64,000 bases of DNA from Candidatus Kapaibacterium sp. (GCA_016788785.1 JAEUSM010000017.1:62001-126000); one strand, 5' to 3'. Shown: positions 51,254 through 60,745, counted from the first letter of the stretch. Translations and numbers: made by a program. Notes: generated by a model from the letters alone, not told the origin.

Positions 51254-52186
51254 ATGATTAACGAAATACAAAAAGTTGCCATCATTGGTGCTGGTTCGAA
51301 AACCGCTGATACACTCATTCGAGTGCTAACAAAAGAGTTGGATATGAAATTTCTGCTATTTTCTTCACAATTTAGTGTCGAAAAAGCACAATCCCCAAAA
51401 ATTGTTCAATATCCTATTTCTGCAACGGATAAAAAGCAATTAAAAGCAGTGTTACTTCACGAACAACCTTCATTCATTATTAATTGTGCAGCAATGACGA
51501 ATGTAGATGGGTGCGAGGACAATAAACAACTTGCATGGAGTTTGAATGTAACTACTGTTGAGACCTTAGTGCAAATTTGCAAAATCACCGGCTCACATTT
51601 GATTCATTTTTCGACTGATTATGTTTTTGATGGACTCAATGGCCCCTATTCAGAACTTGATAAACCTAATCCCATCAGCTACTACGGCAAAAGCAAATTG
51701 GCAGGTGAAAATGTTTGTTTACCCTCTGGAATTGATGTAACGGTACTTCGAACCAATGTTGTGTATAGCTCCAACCCTAACAAAGGGGATTTTGTACATT
51801 GGGTGATTAAAATGTTAGAAAAGGAACTACCAATAACCGTGGTGAGCGATCAATATTCAAATCCTACTATCACGGATGATTTGGCATACGCAGTGTTAAA
51901 AGTAATACTAAAAGGTTATAAAGGTTTATATCACATTGCAGGATCAAAATACTGCAACCGAGTGGATTTTGCAAAAAAAATTGCTCAAATTTATATGTTA
52001 GATGAGACTAACATTCATCCAATTACGACAGCAGAATTGCATCAAAAAGCGAAAAGACCTTTAAAAGGTGGATTGCAAACCTTAAAAGCACAAAGTGAGT
52101 TTGGGATAGAATTTCTTTCAGTCGAATCGGGTTTGATAATGATGAGAAATCAACTCTTTTCGTTGGGCTATATTAAACATAAATAA
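51254..52186 (+). CDS. RmlD-like NAD(P)-dependent sugar reductase
   Basis: 310 residues. N-terminal cofactor fold (I-I-G-A-G-S), I-N-C-A-A-M-T-N-V-D, F-S-T-D-Y-V-F-D-G and the catalytic Y-Y-G-K-S-K, together the RmlD substrate-binding family. It reduces dTDP-4-keto-rhamnose or a similar sugar, but the glycine loop is non-standard (G-A-G-S-K versus G-x-x-G-x-x-G), so exact substrate is not given. rfbA is 37 kb away. Confidence 0.8.
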   Translation: MINEIQKVAIIGAGSKTADTLIRVLTKELDMKFLLFSSQFSVEKAQSPKIVQYPISATDKKQLKAVLLHEQPSFIINCAAMTNVDGCEDNKQLAWSLNVTTVETLVQICKITGSHLIHFSTDYVFDGLNGPYSELDKPNPISYYGKSKLAGENVCLPSGIDVTVLRTNVVYSSNPNKGDFVHWVIKMLEKELPITVVSDQYSNPTITDDLAYAVLKVILKGYKGLYHIAGSKYCNRVDFAKKIAQIYMLDETNIHPITTAELHQKAKRPLKGGLQTLKAQSEFGIEFLSVESGLIMMRNQLFSLGYIKHK

Positions 52187-52260
52187 GATACAAATTTTTT
52201 CTTTTTTCTATCGTTGATAGAGTGAAGAAGAGGCTGTTCTTACAACATGACCGTACAATC

Positions 52261-52914
52261 ATGAACAGAAGACAATTACGCGAATTAATTATACTCGGTG
52301 AATCGACCACTACCGAGTTTAAACGAAAATTTACTACCGCTGAGAAAATTTCACGAGAAGTTGTAGCATTTGCCAATACAAAGGGTGGTTATTTACTTAT
52401 TGGTGTTGATGACGATGGTTCCATCGTTGGAGTAGATTCTGAAAAAAGTGTTATTGATGAAGTTTCTCGAGCGTCCTCATTTTGGATAGACCCACCCATT
52501 GAAACATCTGTTGATATAATCGAGATTGATTACAAAGATGTGATAGTTATTGCAGTGGATGAATCTCAACAGAAACCGCACAGAGTATTGACCTTTGATG
52601 AGAAAAACAATGTTATTGAACGAAAAGCATACATTCGTCAAGGTGAAAATTCTGTCTTGGCATCGAAGCAGATGGAACAAGTTCTTTCAAGCAGAAATGC
52701 AAATTCCACTCCAGTTACATTATCCATTTCGGACAAAGAAAAGCGTCTTTTTGCATATTTAGATACTCATCAAAAAGCGACAGTCAAAGACTTTGCACGC
52801 TTAGTAAATATATCCGATCGGTGGGCTGCACGATTATTAGTTAGATTAGTTCGAGCAGGTGCTTTGCACATCCATTCCACCAACAACGGCAGCGAATTTT
52901 ATACGTTGGTATAG
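52261..52914 (+). CDS. AlbA_2/Schlafen-domain protein with winged-helix C-terminus
   Basis: 217 residues from the ATG at 52261; an earlier GTG at 52222 would add 13 residues without family support. The N-terminal ~120 residues are the AlbA_2 (Schlafen-type) domain: E-S-T-T-T-E-F-K-R-K and F-A-N-T-K-G-G-Y-L-L-I-G-V-D-D-D-G. The C-terminal 70 residues hold a winged helix (A-T-V-K-D-F-A-R-L-V-N-I-S-D-R-W-A-A-R-L-L). Bacterial members are mostly treated as nucleic-acid-binding regulators. Target unknown. Confidence 0.85.
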   Translation: MNRRQLRELIILGESTTTEFKRKFTTAEKISREVVAFANTKGGYLLIGVDDDGSIVGVDSEKSVIDEVSRASSFWIDPPIETSVDIIEIDYKDVIVIAVDESQQKPHRVLTFDEKNNVIERKAYIRQGENSVLASKQMEQVLSSRNANSTPVTLSISDKEKRLFAYLDTHQKATVKDFARLVNISDRWAARLLVRLVRAGALHIHSTNNGSEFYTLV

Positions 52915-52922
52915 AAAAACCC

Positions 52923-53456
52923 TTACTCGTCGAACCAATATTGTATGCCAATACGGATCATTGGCTGGAACGATGCTTTTGAAGCTTGTTGGTATGGTTC
53001 TGTATAGAGAACACCAGCAATTGAGGCGTGAAAGATTTTATAGATTACTTCGTAGGCAGGTCCAATCCAAATAGCTTTGTTGGATATTGTAGAATCATTT
53101 GAGGGGGTGATAGCCCTATTATATCCAAACAATGCAGTCAATTGTTGCTCAAAATTTCCTTTTTGATACAAGGTATAGAAAATTCCTCCTTCCAAACCTA
53201 TCCGCTCACCAGCAAATACAGACATTCTCACTCCTATTTCGCCATCTGTTACACCAGCATTTATACCAATCGCTTGGAAAGGATATGCCATTCCATTCGC
53301 ACCAATAAAAACATACGGCGACGGCTCCGAAACGAACGCTGTATCGTTTGCTTGTTGAATTCTACTATACATTGACGCTGCATTCAATGATAAAGCTTGA
53401 GCTACTATTAAAGCAAAAAAGAAAAGGTAATACCGCAACCAGTTGAATGATATCAT
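52923..53456 (-). CDS. Secreted beta-rich protein, unknown function
   Basis: 177 residues with a signal peptide (hydrophobic 9-24, cleavage near L-N-A). The mature part has strand-like alternation and ends with 'I-G-I-Q-Y-W-F-D-E', as in small outer-membrane barrels. It lies 42 bases after the phosphatase gene in the same direction, so it may belong to that locus. Confidence 0.5.
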   Translation of the reverse strand: MISFNWLRYYLFFFALIVAQALSLNAASMYSRIQQANDTAFVSEPSPYVFIGANGMAYPFQAIGINAGVTDGEIGVRMSVFAGERIGLEGGIFYTLYQKGNFEQQLTALFGYNRAITPSNDSTISNKAIWIGPAYEVIYKIFHASIAGVLYTEPYQQASKASFQPMIRIGIQYWFDE

Positions 53457-53498
53457 ACAACTAATAACGATTTACCTTTATTTTCGTTTAGGTTCTTA

Positions 53499-54443
53499 TT
53501 ACTTTAGTATCAATTTGTAGTGCACCATTTCTTTCTCGTCAATAAACTGAAGAAGTGCCTCAGCATTTGTCAACGATACCGTTACAAAACCGTGCATTGC
53601 TTTTGCGAATTTTGTTCCTTCCACATTTCCAGTTGGTCTGATTTCTGAACCTGCACCTGAAGTTATGAAGTGAAGCCCATCTCGTTCAATGTGTTGCAAA
53701 TCGTGTTCGTGTCCATTCAAATAGGCAGTTACATTGTATTTTTTGAGCAACGGTACAATGTGTTGAACCAATTCTTTTTGCTCACCTTTACGTTTTCCAC
53801 CAGAATAGATATGATGATGACCAACGACAAATTTCCATTTTGCTGATGATTTTTTTAATTCATTTTCCAACCATTGAAGTTGTTTTTTGGTATCTTGACC
53901 TTTGACATTGTACTCTTCGTTATGTGCTTGATAATCCTCGATAAATGGATTGGTATCGATATAAAATAACTGCACTTCGGTTTTTGGAGTTGCGTCTTCT
54001 AACAAATGTTTTTTTGTATAATATCTTGAAGGAAAATTCCATCGACGAGAGCGTTTCATATAGTCGATTTGAGCTTGAACATTCCCACGATAATCATGAT
54101 TACCAACGACAGTATACCAAGGAATATGCAACGGATGAGCTTTATAAGGAATTTCGAAGGAATTCATCCATTGAATATCATCAACGCTTTGCACTCCAAC
54201 AGGGTAAAAATTGTCTCCGGTTGAAACGATAAATTCAGCATCGGATTTTTCAACGATATTTGCAAAAGAAGGTACTAATTTCATTTGGTCTTCATTCCCA
54301 TTTCTCCCCCAATCACCAATGACTACAAAGGTAAATGATTTTTTGACGGTAGTAAATGCTTCTTGAGAATGACAAGTGAACAGAGCGGTAAAAACAACGA
54401 TAATGTATGCTATTGTTGTTCTTATAAAGGTTAGGATTTTCAT
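53499..54443 (-). CDS. Purple acid phosphatase-like metallophosphatase, secreted
   Basis: 314 residues with a signal peptide (hydrophobic 10-24). The five metallophosphatase blocks are complete: G-D-W-G, G-D-N-F-Y, G-N-H-D-Y, G-H-H-H and G-H-E-H-D. The pattern D-W-G-R-N-G and Y-P-V-G-V-Q-S-V-D-D match the small (tartrate-resistant, ACP5-like) purple acid phosphatases. It would remove phosphate from organic esters outside the cytoplasm. Its ATG overlaps the previous stop (TAATG), so it is co-translated with the phytase-like lipoprotein. Confidence 0.88.
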   Translation of the reverse strand: MKILTFIRTTIAYIIVVFTALFTCHSQEAFTTVKKSFTFVVIGDWGRNGNEDQMKLVPSFANIVEKSDAEFIVSTGDNFYPVGVQSVDDIQWMNSFEIPYKAHPLHIPWYTVVGNHDYRGNVQAQIDYMKRSRRWNFPSRYYTKKHLLEDATPKTEVQLFYIDTNPFIEDYQAHNEEYNVKGQDTKKQLQWLENELKKSSAKWKFVVGHHHIYSGGKRKGEQKELVQHIVPLLKKYNVTAYLNGHEHDLQHIERDGLHFITSGAGSEIRPTGNVEGTKFAKAMHGFVTVSLTNAEALLQFIDEKEMVHYKLILK

Positions 54444-55387
54444 TATTTTTTCTTGGAGTAATGATAGATAAATTCTTGTGGACTCTTTGAGCGTTCGCTG
54501 ACAGTAAAAAAACTTTCACCATCTTGAGAAAAACATATTCCTTCTCCTTGTTCTTCGGCTACAATGCTAATACAACGAGCATCTTTTGATAAAGCAGTTG
54601 CAATAGTTTCATTTGTTAAGCGGTTCCAATGATAGGCTTTTTCATAATCTCTTAGAATGATTTGGTCTCCTTTTGAAGAAATATCACCTGCAGTGATAAG
54701 ACGATAGGGTATGTTTCCTAATTTTTTGAGCATTCGAACTTCCGAATTGACAAATGGAGCTTTCGCTTGATAAACTCCTACCGATGCTTCTCGTTTAGAA
54801 ACTATATACACATCATTGTTTTGTGGGTCAACCATAATTGTTTCAGCATCTCTTTTACCGTCAGGATAGCGGAATCGAATAGAAAGTGTTGGTTGAAGAA
54901 CTATAGATGACGATTGTTGCAACTGAATTGCTGTTGGTTCTTCAAATACCGAAATAGTTTTAATATCTCTTACTGAATTATTGTCCCCATTATCAGCGAC
55001 AAATATAGACGATTTATTCGTTATTGGATCTACATTCAAAGCAATGTCTTCAATATCAGTAAAGCCATATTCGCTTTGTAACCGAACTGAAGCAATCGCA
55101 ACTCCGTCTGAATTCAAAAGGTGTAAAACCCCTCGACCTCCATCGTCATGAATCCAAAAATAACCTGGCATTGTATGACTTGTTACAATTCCAGATGCTT
55201 CGACTATCTCTAAAGGAGCAAGTTTTTTTACAAAACTGAAAAGTGTTGTGTCTCTACCAGAACAACGAACACCCATTGATATTGTATCAATGGGTGTTTC
55301 AGTTGTTTGATTTGTTGATTGATTGTTCATTGAACAACCAATCAAAATATTTGTCAATACTACTATTATAAAAAGTAGTAACTTCAT
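54443..55387 (-). CDS. Lipoprotein with beta-propeller-like, phytase-esterase-like domain
   Basis: 314 residues. Lipoprotein signal with L-I-G-C (Cys18). The mature part shows propeller-type blocks such as 'W-I-H-D-D-G-G', 'D-I-E-D-I-A', 'A-D-N-G-D-N' and 'D-A-E-T-I-M-V-D', which resemble the esterase-like activity of phytase and related beta-propeller families; the acidic clusters could bind calcium. Activity is not certain. Lies between the beta-helix lipoprotein and the phosphatase, in one transcript. Confidence 0.6.
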   Translation of the reverse strand: MKLLLFIIVVLTNILIGCSMNNQSTNQTTETPIDTISMGVRCSGRDTTLFSFVKKLAPLEIVEASGIVTSHTMPGYFWIHDDGGRGVLHLLNSDGVAIASVRLQSEYGFTDIEDIALNVDPITNKSSIFVADNGDNNSVRDIKTISVFEEPTAIQLQQSSSIVLQPTLSIRFRYPDGKRDAETIMVDPQNNDVYIVSKREASVGVYQAKAPFVNSEVRMLKKLGNIPYRLITAGDISSKGDQIILRDYEKAYHWNRLTNETIATALSKDARCISIVAEEQGEGICFSQDGESFFTVSERSKSPQEFIYHYSKKK

Positions 55388-55388
55388 C

Positions 55389-56699
55389 TTAATATTTCAA
55401 TCCTTTACCGTCAGTTGAATAACATCCGATATCCGCAGAAGGTCCTTCAATAGTTCCATTTGGTATTGATGTCAATGCAGGAGTAAAGTTTGTTTTTCCT
55501 TTTCCAATTGCTGGAGAACCAGTTTTTAGACGGAAATTATAAGAAGAGTAAGTGTTAATTCCTGCAAATGGAGAAAATGATGTTCTTAATTGGTCTTCAG
55601 TGAATGCCATAACATTGTAGTTCACAAACATTGGGTCATTAGCACCTGGAGTTTGTGACATTACATCAGAGGCTTGTTGCACAGAAACCGAACCTGGAGT
55701 TGCTGCTAAAAAGTCTGCAACTAACGATGGGAAAGAACCATAGAAAAAGTTATTACCATATTTTGTGTTAGCTGTATCAGGTAGATCCGAACCAGAAACT
55801 AAACGAAGTCCATAACGACAATTTACAATCAAGTTGTTATAGATTTGTCCACGAGCTCCAGCTTCGATATTGATAGAACCACCACGACCAGCTTTTGTTC
55901 TTCTGTATCCACAATTTACAAAGGTATTGTTATAAATATCAACATTACACTGAACAGTACTTCCACCTGAATTTGAAGTTTTTGCACCATTAGTTGCTGC
56001 TCCAATGAAAAGGTTATAAGCAATAACACCAACAACCCCACTTTTAATATTCACACATTCACCCCCTGAAGAACCTTGCATTTCAACAATGTTTCTTGAA
56101 AATGAACATTTTCCACCTAAAAATCGAACTGCATCATCAGCTGTACCTGAAATGTATGAATCTTCAATAACAACATTTCCATTCACATTGTTATAAACAA
56201 CTGCATAACGTGGATCGCCATCTTCGTAAACACCCACATATGAGTTTGGTCCAGCAGGTCCACCAACGTGCGTAATTTTTGTCCATTTGATTGTCATTTC
56301 TGGAGAAGTTTCAAATCCTTGAATACCACCCCAATACCCACGATCATAATTTTCAATAGTAGCTAAGTTTGAAGGAACTGTTAGAACAACAGGTTTATCT
56401 TTTGTACCTAAACTTCTGAACGTCCCTAATACGCGAACTTCTGGAGAAGTTGCTACAGTTTGACCATCTCCTTGGAATAATAATGTCACACCTGCTTCAA
56501 GTGTCCATGTTTTTCCTTCTGGTACAACGATGTCACCAGTTACTCTGTACGTACCTGCTTTTAACGTACCTTCTTGATTACCAGAAATTCCAGTAGTGTC
56601 AGTTGGAGTTGGATTGACAGGATTTTTTTTGTCATCACTACATGATGCAATGGCACCAATAAGCAATAAGAGAACGAATAGTTTTTGCAATGTTAGCAT
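55389..56699 (-). CDS. Right-handed parallel beta-helix lipoprotein
   Basis: 436 residues. Lipoprotein signal with I-A-S-C (Cys20), a Thr/Pro/Asn-rich linker, and then repeated short strands with stacked Asn and Gly positions (for instance 'N-V-V-I-E-D-S-Y-I-S-G-T', 'Y-N-L-F-I-G-A', 'I-Y-N-N-T-F-V-N'), typical of parallel beta-helix proteins. No catalytic set for a polysaccharide lyase is evident. Being just downstream of the receptor gene, it is probably its surface-exposed partner. Confidence 0.7.
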   Translation of the reverse strand: MLTLQKLFVLLLLIGAIASCSDDKKNPVNPTPTDTTGISGNQEGTLKAGTYRVTGDIVVPEGKTWTLEAGVTLLFQGDGQTVATSPEVRVLGTFRSLGTKDKPVVLTVPSNLATIENYDRGYWGGIQGFETSPEMTIKWTKITHVGGPAGPNSYVGVYEDGDPRYAVVYNNVNGNVVIEDSYISGTADDAVRFLGGKCSFSRNIVEMQGSSGGECVNIKSGVVGVIAYNLFIGAATNGAKTSNSGGSTVQCNVDIYNNTFVNCGYRRTKAGRGGSINIEAGARGQIYNNLIVNCRYGLRLVSGSDLPDTANTKYGNNFFYGSFPSLVADFLAATPGSVSVQQASDVMSQTPGANDPMFVNYNVMAFTEDQLRTSFSPFAGINTYSSYNFRLKTGSPAIGKGKTNFTPALTSIPNGTIEGPSADIGCYSTDGKGLKY

Positions 56700-56728
56700 A
56701 AGAAACCTAAAAAAAGTAATGTATAAAA

Positions 56729-59569
56729 TTATAATGTATATCGTAATCCAAGTTGTACAGTTCTATTATATAAATCCCTTCTCACTAATATCCTATCTGG
56801 ATTATCTTGCAATGGAGGATTACCTATGAGATTTGTACTTGGTTGTTTGATAAAATGTTCCAATGGCGTGTCTAAGAGATTTCTCGCTTTAAAGAAGAAA
56901 GTTAGGCCAATGTCAGAAAGTTCTTTTTCTATTGAAATATCCACCTGAAGTGTTGTACGCTCCCATTCATCGTTGTCTTTGAACGGAGATATAATTGCCA
57001 AACGTTCACCAGTTAATATACCTGACAGTTGAATATCCCAACCAGCTTCAATATCTTTATACAAAAGTGAGATATTCCCTATATGTGCTGATTGTCCTTG
57101 TAATGGTCTGGTTTGAGATTCTATTCGTTCAGAGAGTGAACCAACCTTTATAACTGTCGTGTCTATATTAAACTTGACAACATCTGCTTCGGTTACACGA
57201 TATCGAATAGATTTATCCGTTGTTATTGATGAATTTGTGTAGGTATAGTTAGCACGAATTCCAAATTTATTAATGTATTTTGTAAAGTCTGCTTCTATAC
57301 CGTAGTTCGTTGCAACACCAAAATTTTGTGTTGTCATTGCAATAGAGGTTCCTTGAACTTGTAACGCACGTTCTATCGGATCTTGAATTCGCTTATAAAA
57401 TACACCCAAGAGTATTTGATCTAATGCCTCAGGGAAAAATTCGAATCGAATGTCAACATTATCGGCAGTAACTCTGTTTAGGTTCGGATTTCCTTGTTGG
57501 CGGTAATCTTCTTCAAAGATATTATAGGGAATAACCTCAAAAAATCCGGGTCTACTTATTGAACGAAAATAATTTGCTCGCCAATTGATTTGTTTTGTTG
57601 GCATGTATTTGAAGTGAAGTGAAGGCAAAAGGTCGCTATATGATCTATCACCCGTTGCTCCAGGAATGGAAGCATCACTTTCAGTAATCCACGATAGAGC
57701 GGTATGTTCGAATCGAACACCAGCTAAAATTTGATAATTCCCAAACTGTATTTTTGATTGTGCATATCCAGCAAAGACATTCTCATCAATGGTATAATTC
57801 AATGCGTTTCTATTAGAACCAGCAGGATTGAAGATTCGAAAGGTCGTTTGGGTCAAATCACCAGTATATTCTTGATTTGAAGGGTTTGGTCTGATGAGAT
57901 ATCTATCAAAAATATTTTCTCTTGCTTTCAAACGAACCATACCACCGATTTTGTAATCAATTGACATTTCTTCATCTCCAGTTGTGTAGAGTAGATTCGC
58001 ATAGGAAGCGATATCTCGGTCAGAATTAGAAGTCCATCGACGCAGATAGTCTTGGTCATAAAATATAGGTAAATCTCTATGGTTTCCATTGGAATCCAAT
58101 TTTGATTCAGTTGTTAACTGCAACGTCGCCATATCTGGGTCGTTATTCGTTGCGATTGAATATACTGTTGACCAATCAAATTTGAGATTTTCTTGTAAAA
58201 GGTGAATACCTTGTAGTGTTCCGTTATAAATATTTTGAATTTGTTGACGAGAACGGTATTCAATTGCTACCGTTCCTTCACCAGAACCAACCCTATTCCT
58301 TGCTAAGTTGGTATCAGTAATAAAACGTGATTGTTGGTCTACCAATCGAACGTAGGCATTGTATAAACTAATTTTATTCAGCGGTGAAAATTCATAGTCC
58401 AATTTGCTATGCAAACCTGAACGTATTTGATGAACGGAAAACTCTCTTCCCAAAACAGAGTTAAAGGCTGTGGAGTTGTTTTCACGATTGACATCTGTTG
58501 TGAACAAATGGCTGGTTGTTCCTAAAAACTGACTTTGGTAACTTGTTGCAAGGATTGCCCCAAATTCTTTTTGTTCACCAAATCGATTACCAATAGTAAA
58601 CCCTGCTAATAAATTTGGCATTGGGGTTACTGGAGAAAACTTTGACGCTTCCAATGGAAAATCTGCCATTGTTGCTTGATAACGTGTTCCATCTGGTGCT
58701 GGTGGGTTTATCTGATTTGGTGATAAATGTGATTGAACAGATGTATTAAATTCTTGAAACTTTCGGCTATTCGGACCAAAATACTGCAAGTTCGCACCAG
58801 TCGACGCATTTGCTTTAAAAAGAAAATATTCTGGTGCATTCTTCATTACCAAATTCACCACACCACCAATTGCATCACCTTCCATATCAGGAGTTAATGC
58901 CTTTGTAACTTCTAATCTATCTAAAAGTTCTGCCGGAAATATATCCAAAGGAATATAGCGGTTGGAGTTATCGGGAGAAGGAATTTTTACACCATTAATT
59001 AGTGTATAATTGTAGCGTTTATCCATTCCACGAACAATTGCATATTGACCATCTCCGTTTTGATTCCGTTCAATGGATACACCTGAGACTCTTTGAATAA
59101 CTTGTGCTACTTGAATATCGGGTGAAACTTCAATTGTTTTTGCAGATACGATATTTAATACTGTTGGAGAATTTTGTACGGATGTTCTTGCACTTGCTTC
59201 CGTAGAAAGATTTTTGCGACCTTCTACAACAACCTGATCACGTTTTAGCTGCGAAGGAAGCATTGCAAAGTTTACTCTTGCAGAGTCTGAGGTTGGTGAT
59301 ATAATAATAGATTGCTCAATGGTTTGATATCCAATATATCGAACTACAACAGTATATGTTCCATTTGGAATACCGGTAATTCGAAATCTTCCATCCAATC
59401 CTGCTTTTGCACCAAATTTGGTGTTTCTCAGTGATACGGTTGCTCCAATGAGTGATTCATTAGAGAGTTTATCCGTTACTTTTCCGCGAAATGTTTGTGC
59501 GGAAATCCCTTGAAAAGAAACAACAAATACAACGAAAATCGAAACGACGAATAAGAAAAAATACTTCAC
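56729..59569 (-). CDS. TonB-dependent outer-membrane receptor
   Basis: 946 residues. Signal peptide (to A-Q at about 25), a carboxypeptidase-regulatory-like domain (26-110: F-R-G-K-V-T-D ... G-A-T-V ... Y-T-V-V-V-R-Y-I-G-Y), a plug (about 120-250, with L-I-N-G-V-K-I-P-S-P and G-G-V-V-N-L-V) and a 22-strand barrel that ends in Q-L-G-L-R-Y-T-L. No SusD-like partner gene is near, so it is not a normal SusCD pair. The neighbours suggest uptake of a phosphate-containing or calcium-bound ligand, but this is inference. Confidence 0.93.
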   Translation of the reverse strand: MKYFFLFVVSIFVVFVVSFQGISAQTFRGKVTDKLSNESLIGATVSLRNTKFGAKAGLDGRFRITGIPNGTYTVVVRYIGYQTIEQSIIISPTSDSARVNFAMLPSQLKRDQVVVEGRKNLSTEASARTSVQNSPTVLNIVSAKTIEVSPDIQVAQVIQRVSGVSIERNQNGDGQYAIVRGMDKRYNYTLINGVKIPSPDNSNRYIPLDIFPAELLDRLEVTKALTPDMEGDAIGGVVNLVMKNAPEYFLFKANASTGANLQYFGPNSRKFQEFNTSVQSHLSPNQINPPAPDGTRYQATMADFPLEASKFSPVTPMPNLLAGFTIGNRFGEQKEFGAILATSYQSQFLGTTSHLFTTDVNRENNSTAFNSVLGREFSVHQIRSGLHSKLDYEFSPLNKISLYNAYVRLVDQQSRFITDTNLARNRVGSGEGTVAIEYRSRQQIQNIYNGTLQGIHLLQENLKFDWSTVYSIATNNDPDMATLQLTTESKLDSNGNHRDLPIFYDQDYLRRWTSNSDRDIASYANLLYTTGDEEMSIDYKIGGMVRLKARENIFDRYLIRPNPSNQEYTGDLTQTTFRIFNPAGSNRNALNYTIDENVFAGYAQSKIQFGNYQILAGVRFEHTALSWITESDASIPGATGDRSYSDLLPSLHFKYMPTKQINWRANYFRSISRPGFFEVIPYNIFEEDYRQQGNPNLNRVTADNVDIRFEFFPEALDQILLGVFYKRIQDPIERALQVQGTSIAMTTQNFGVATNYGIEADFTKYINKFGIRANYTYTNSSITTDKSIRYRVTEADVVKFNIDTTVIKVGSLSERIESQTRPLQGQSAHIGNISLLYKDIEAGWDIQLSGILTGERLAIISPFKDNDEWERTTLQVDISIEKELSDIGLTFFFKARNLLDTPLEHFIKQPSTNLIGNPPLQDNPDRILVRRDLYNRTVQLGLRYTL

Positions 59570-59600
59570 TTGAACCTATCATAATCAAAAAATTTGATTA

Positions 59601-59608
59601 CAAATATA
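59601..59608 (-). promoter_or_regulatory. -7 element of the TonB receptor operon
   Basis: TATATTTG on the minus strand, the same as the -7 element in front of pstS, about 32 bases before the ATG. A matching -33 box was not seen. Confidence 0.45.
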
Positions 59609-59762
59609 TTCTATAAAAGTCGTAGATACTTCTCTATTATGGGATAGTAACGTATGATATTATCAATAGTTTACAGTAGAAAATATGGCACAAAACGTGG
59701 TGTTATCGTTCGGTAAAGTGAAGCGTTATTTTGGTAACAATATCGTAACAATTTGGAAACAG

Positions 59763-60368
59763 TTATTTAATAAATTCCGCTAAATCGTCAGAATTTTTCA
59801 GCCAAAGGAGTTGGGTGTCTTCTACTAATGCGATGACAGCTTTTTTTGCTCGATCCAAATCAACGGAATGGTGATAAGCAAAATGCCAAATGTCAATTCC
59901 TCCATAACTAATTTCCAAACTAAGTAATTGTTCCGTTGTTATGGATTTATTCGCATAAACACGTTCTTTTATGGCGTCAATAATGATTGGACGCTCTTCT
60001 GCAACAAGATGTTCAGGTACGAAATAGTAGTTATCAACTGTTCGCAAATCGCAAATGGGGAATCCTCGTGAAATGTCTTTGAAGAGTGGCAAAAAAGTTA
60101 ATGACACTGCATAATGCGTTTCCCCAGATTCTTCTATCCACAAATCGTCCCAAACAGCTCGGTCATGCTCTTTGAGCCATTCAAAAAAAGCGATTTCGTG
60201 TGCTGGGAGTTGTAGTAATCGTGATTGCGAAAATGGAGACGACGCTATTTCCTCCAATTGTTCTGAAGTTAAGGAATTGAACGTTTCTTCTGACATAATA
60301 AGAACATCTTCACGTGAAGGATGAAGTTCAAAAAAAGAAAAGATATCGGAATTTTGAATAGAACTCAC
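59763..60368 (-). CDS. Hypothetical soluble protein downstream of clpS
   Basis: 201 residues starting at GTG (60368), 4 bases after the ClpS stop. Soluble, acidic, mixed alpha/beta, with Trp-rich segments (W-L-K-E-H-D-R-A-V-W-D-D-L-W). No signal peptide or known motif is seen. A tight link to clpS suggests a connection with protein turnover, but no function can be assigned. An internal ATG at codon 25 is an alternative start. Confidence 0.55.
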   Translation of the reverse strand: MSSIQNSDIFSFFELHPSREDVLIMSEETFNSLTSEQLEEIASSPFSQSRLLQLPAHEIAFFEWLKEHDRAVWDDLWIEESGETHYAVSLTFLPLFKDISRGFPICDLRTVDNYYFVPEHLVAEERPIIIDAIKERVYANKSITTEQLLSLEISYGGIDIWHFAYHHSVDLDRAKKAVIALVEDTQLLWLKNSDDLAEFIK

Positions 60369-60372
60369 CTAC

Positions 60373-60711
60373 TTAGCACTGAATTTCGGTTAACAATGCT
60401 ATCTCTTGTAAAATGCCACTTACTTGTAAACATTCTTCAATATTTCCTTCGTATACCATTGCTTTACCTTTGGTATGTACTTCCCATGTCAAGGTTTCTG
60501 CTTGGTCATAAGTGCATTGCGTAGCTTTGACAATTTGTTCAGAAACTTCTTCGAAGGTGTGGTGTTCATCGTTGTACAAAATTACTTTTGCTATCAGAAC
60601 GACATCTTCTAATTCTAATACTTCATACTCAAATTCTGGCGTTGGATTTTCGCGAGTTGCTAAAACGTTGTACTGTACCATTTTTTGATTCATTGTAATT
60701 TGTTCTATCAT
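60373..60711 (-). CDS. clpS: ClpS-like adaptor protein
   Basis: 112 residues. The ClpS core is seen from about 40: V-I-L-Y-N-D-E-H-H-T-F-E-E-V, then the E-A/E-T-L-T-W-E-V-H-T-K-G-K-A-M-V-Y-E-G block, which corresponds to ClpS's V-H-x-x-G and the following strand. ClpS delivers N-degron substrates to ClpA/ClpC. In the N-D-D-x-T-P-F part, D-E-H-H-T-F replaces the usual residues, so binding preference may differ. Internal ATG at codon 7 is an alternative start. Confidence 0.75.
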   Translation of the reverse strand: MIEQITMNQKMVQYNVLATRENPTPEFEYEVLELEDVVLIAKVILYNDEHHTFEEVSEQIVKATQCTYDQAETLTWEVHTKGKAMVYEGNIEECLQVSGILQEIALLTEIQC

Positions 60712-60737
60712 TGAAATTAAATTTCGTTCTATTCGTT

Positions 60738-60745
60738 CAAAAATA
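60738..60745 (-). promoter_or_regulatory. -7 element of clpS
   Basis: TATTTTTG on the minus strand (TAnnTTTG), 27 bases before the ClpS ATG. Confidence 0.4.

Noticed and set aside
52222-52260. GTG start for the AlbA_2 protein
   Set aside because: The extra 13 residues do not match the family start, and the ATG at 52261 gives a normal N-terminus.
59685-59783. 32-codon open frame on the plus strand upstream of the TonB receptor
   Set aside because: No ribosome site and it overlaps the end of the 59763-60368 gene; too short to support.
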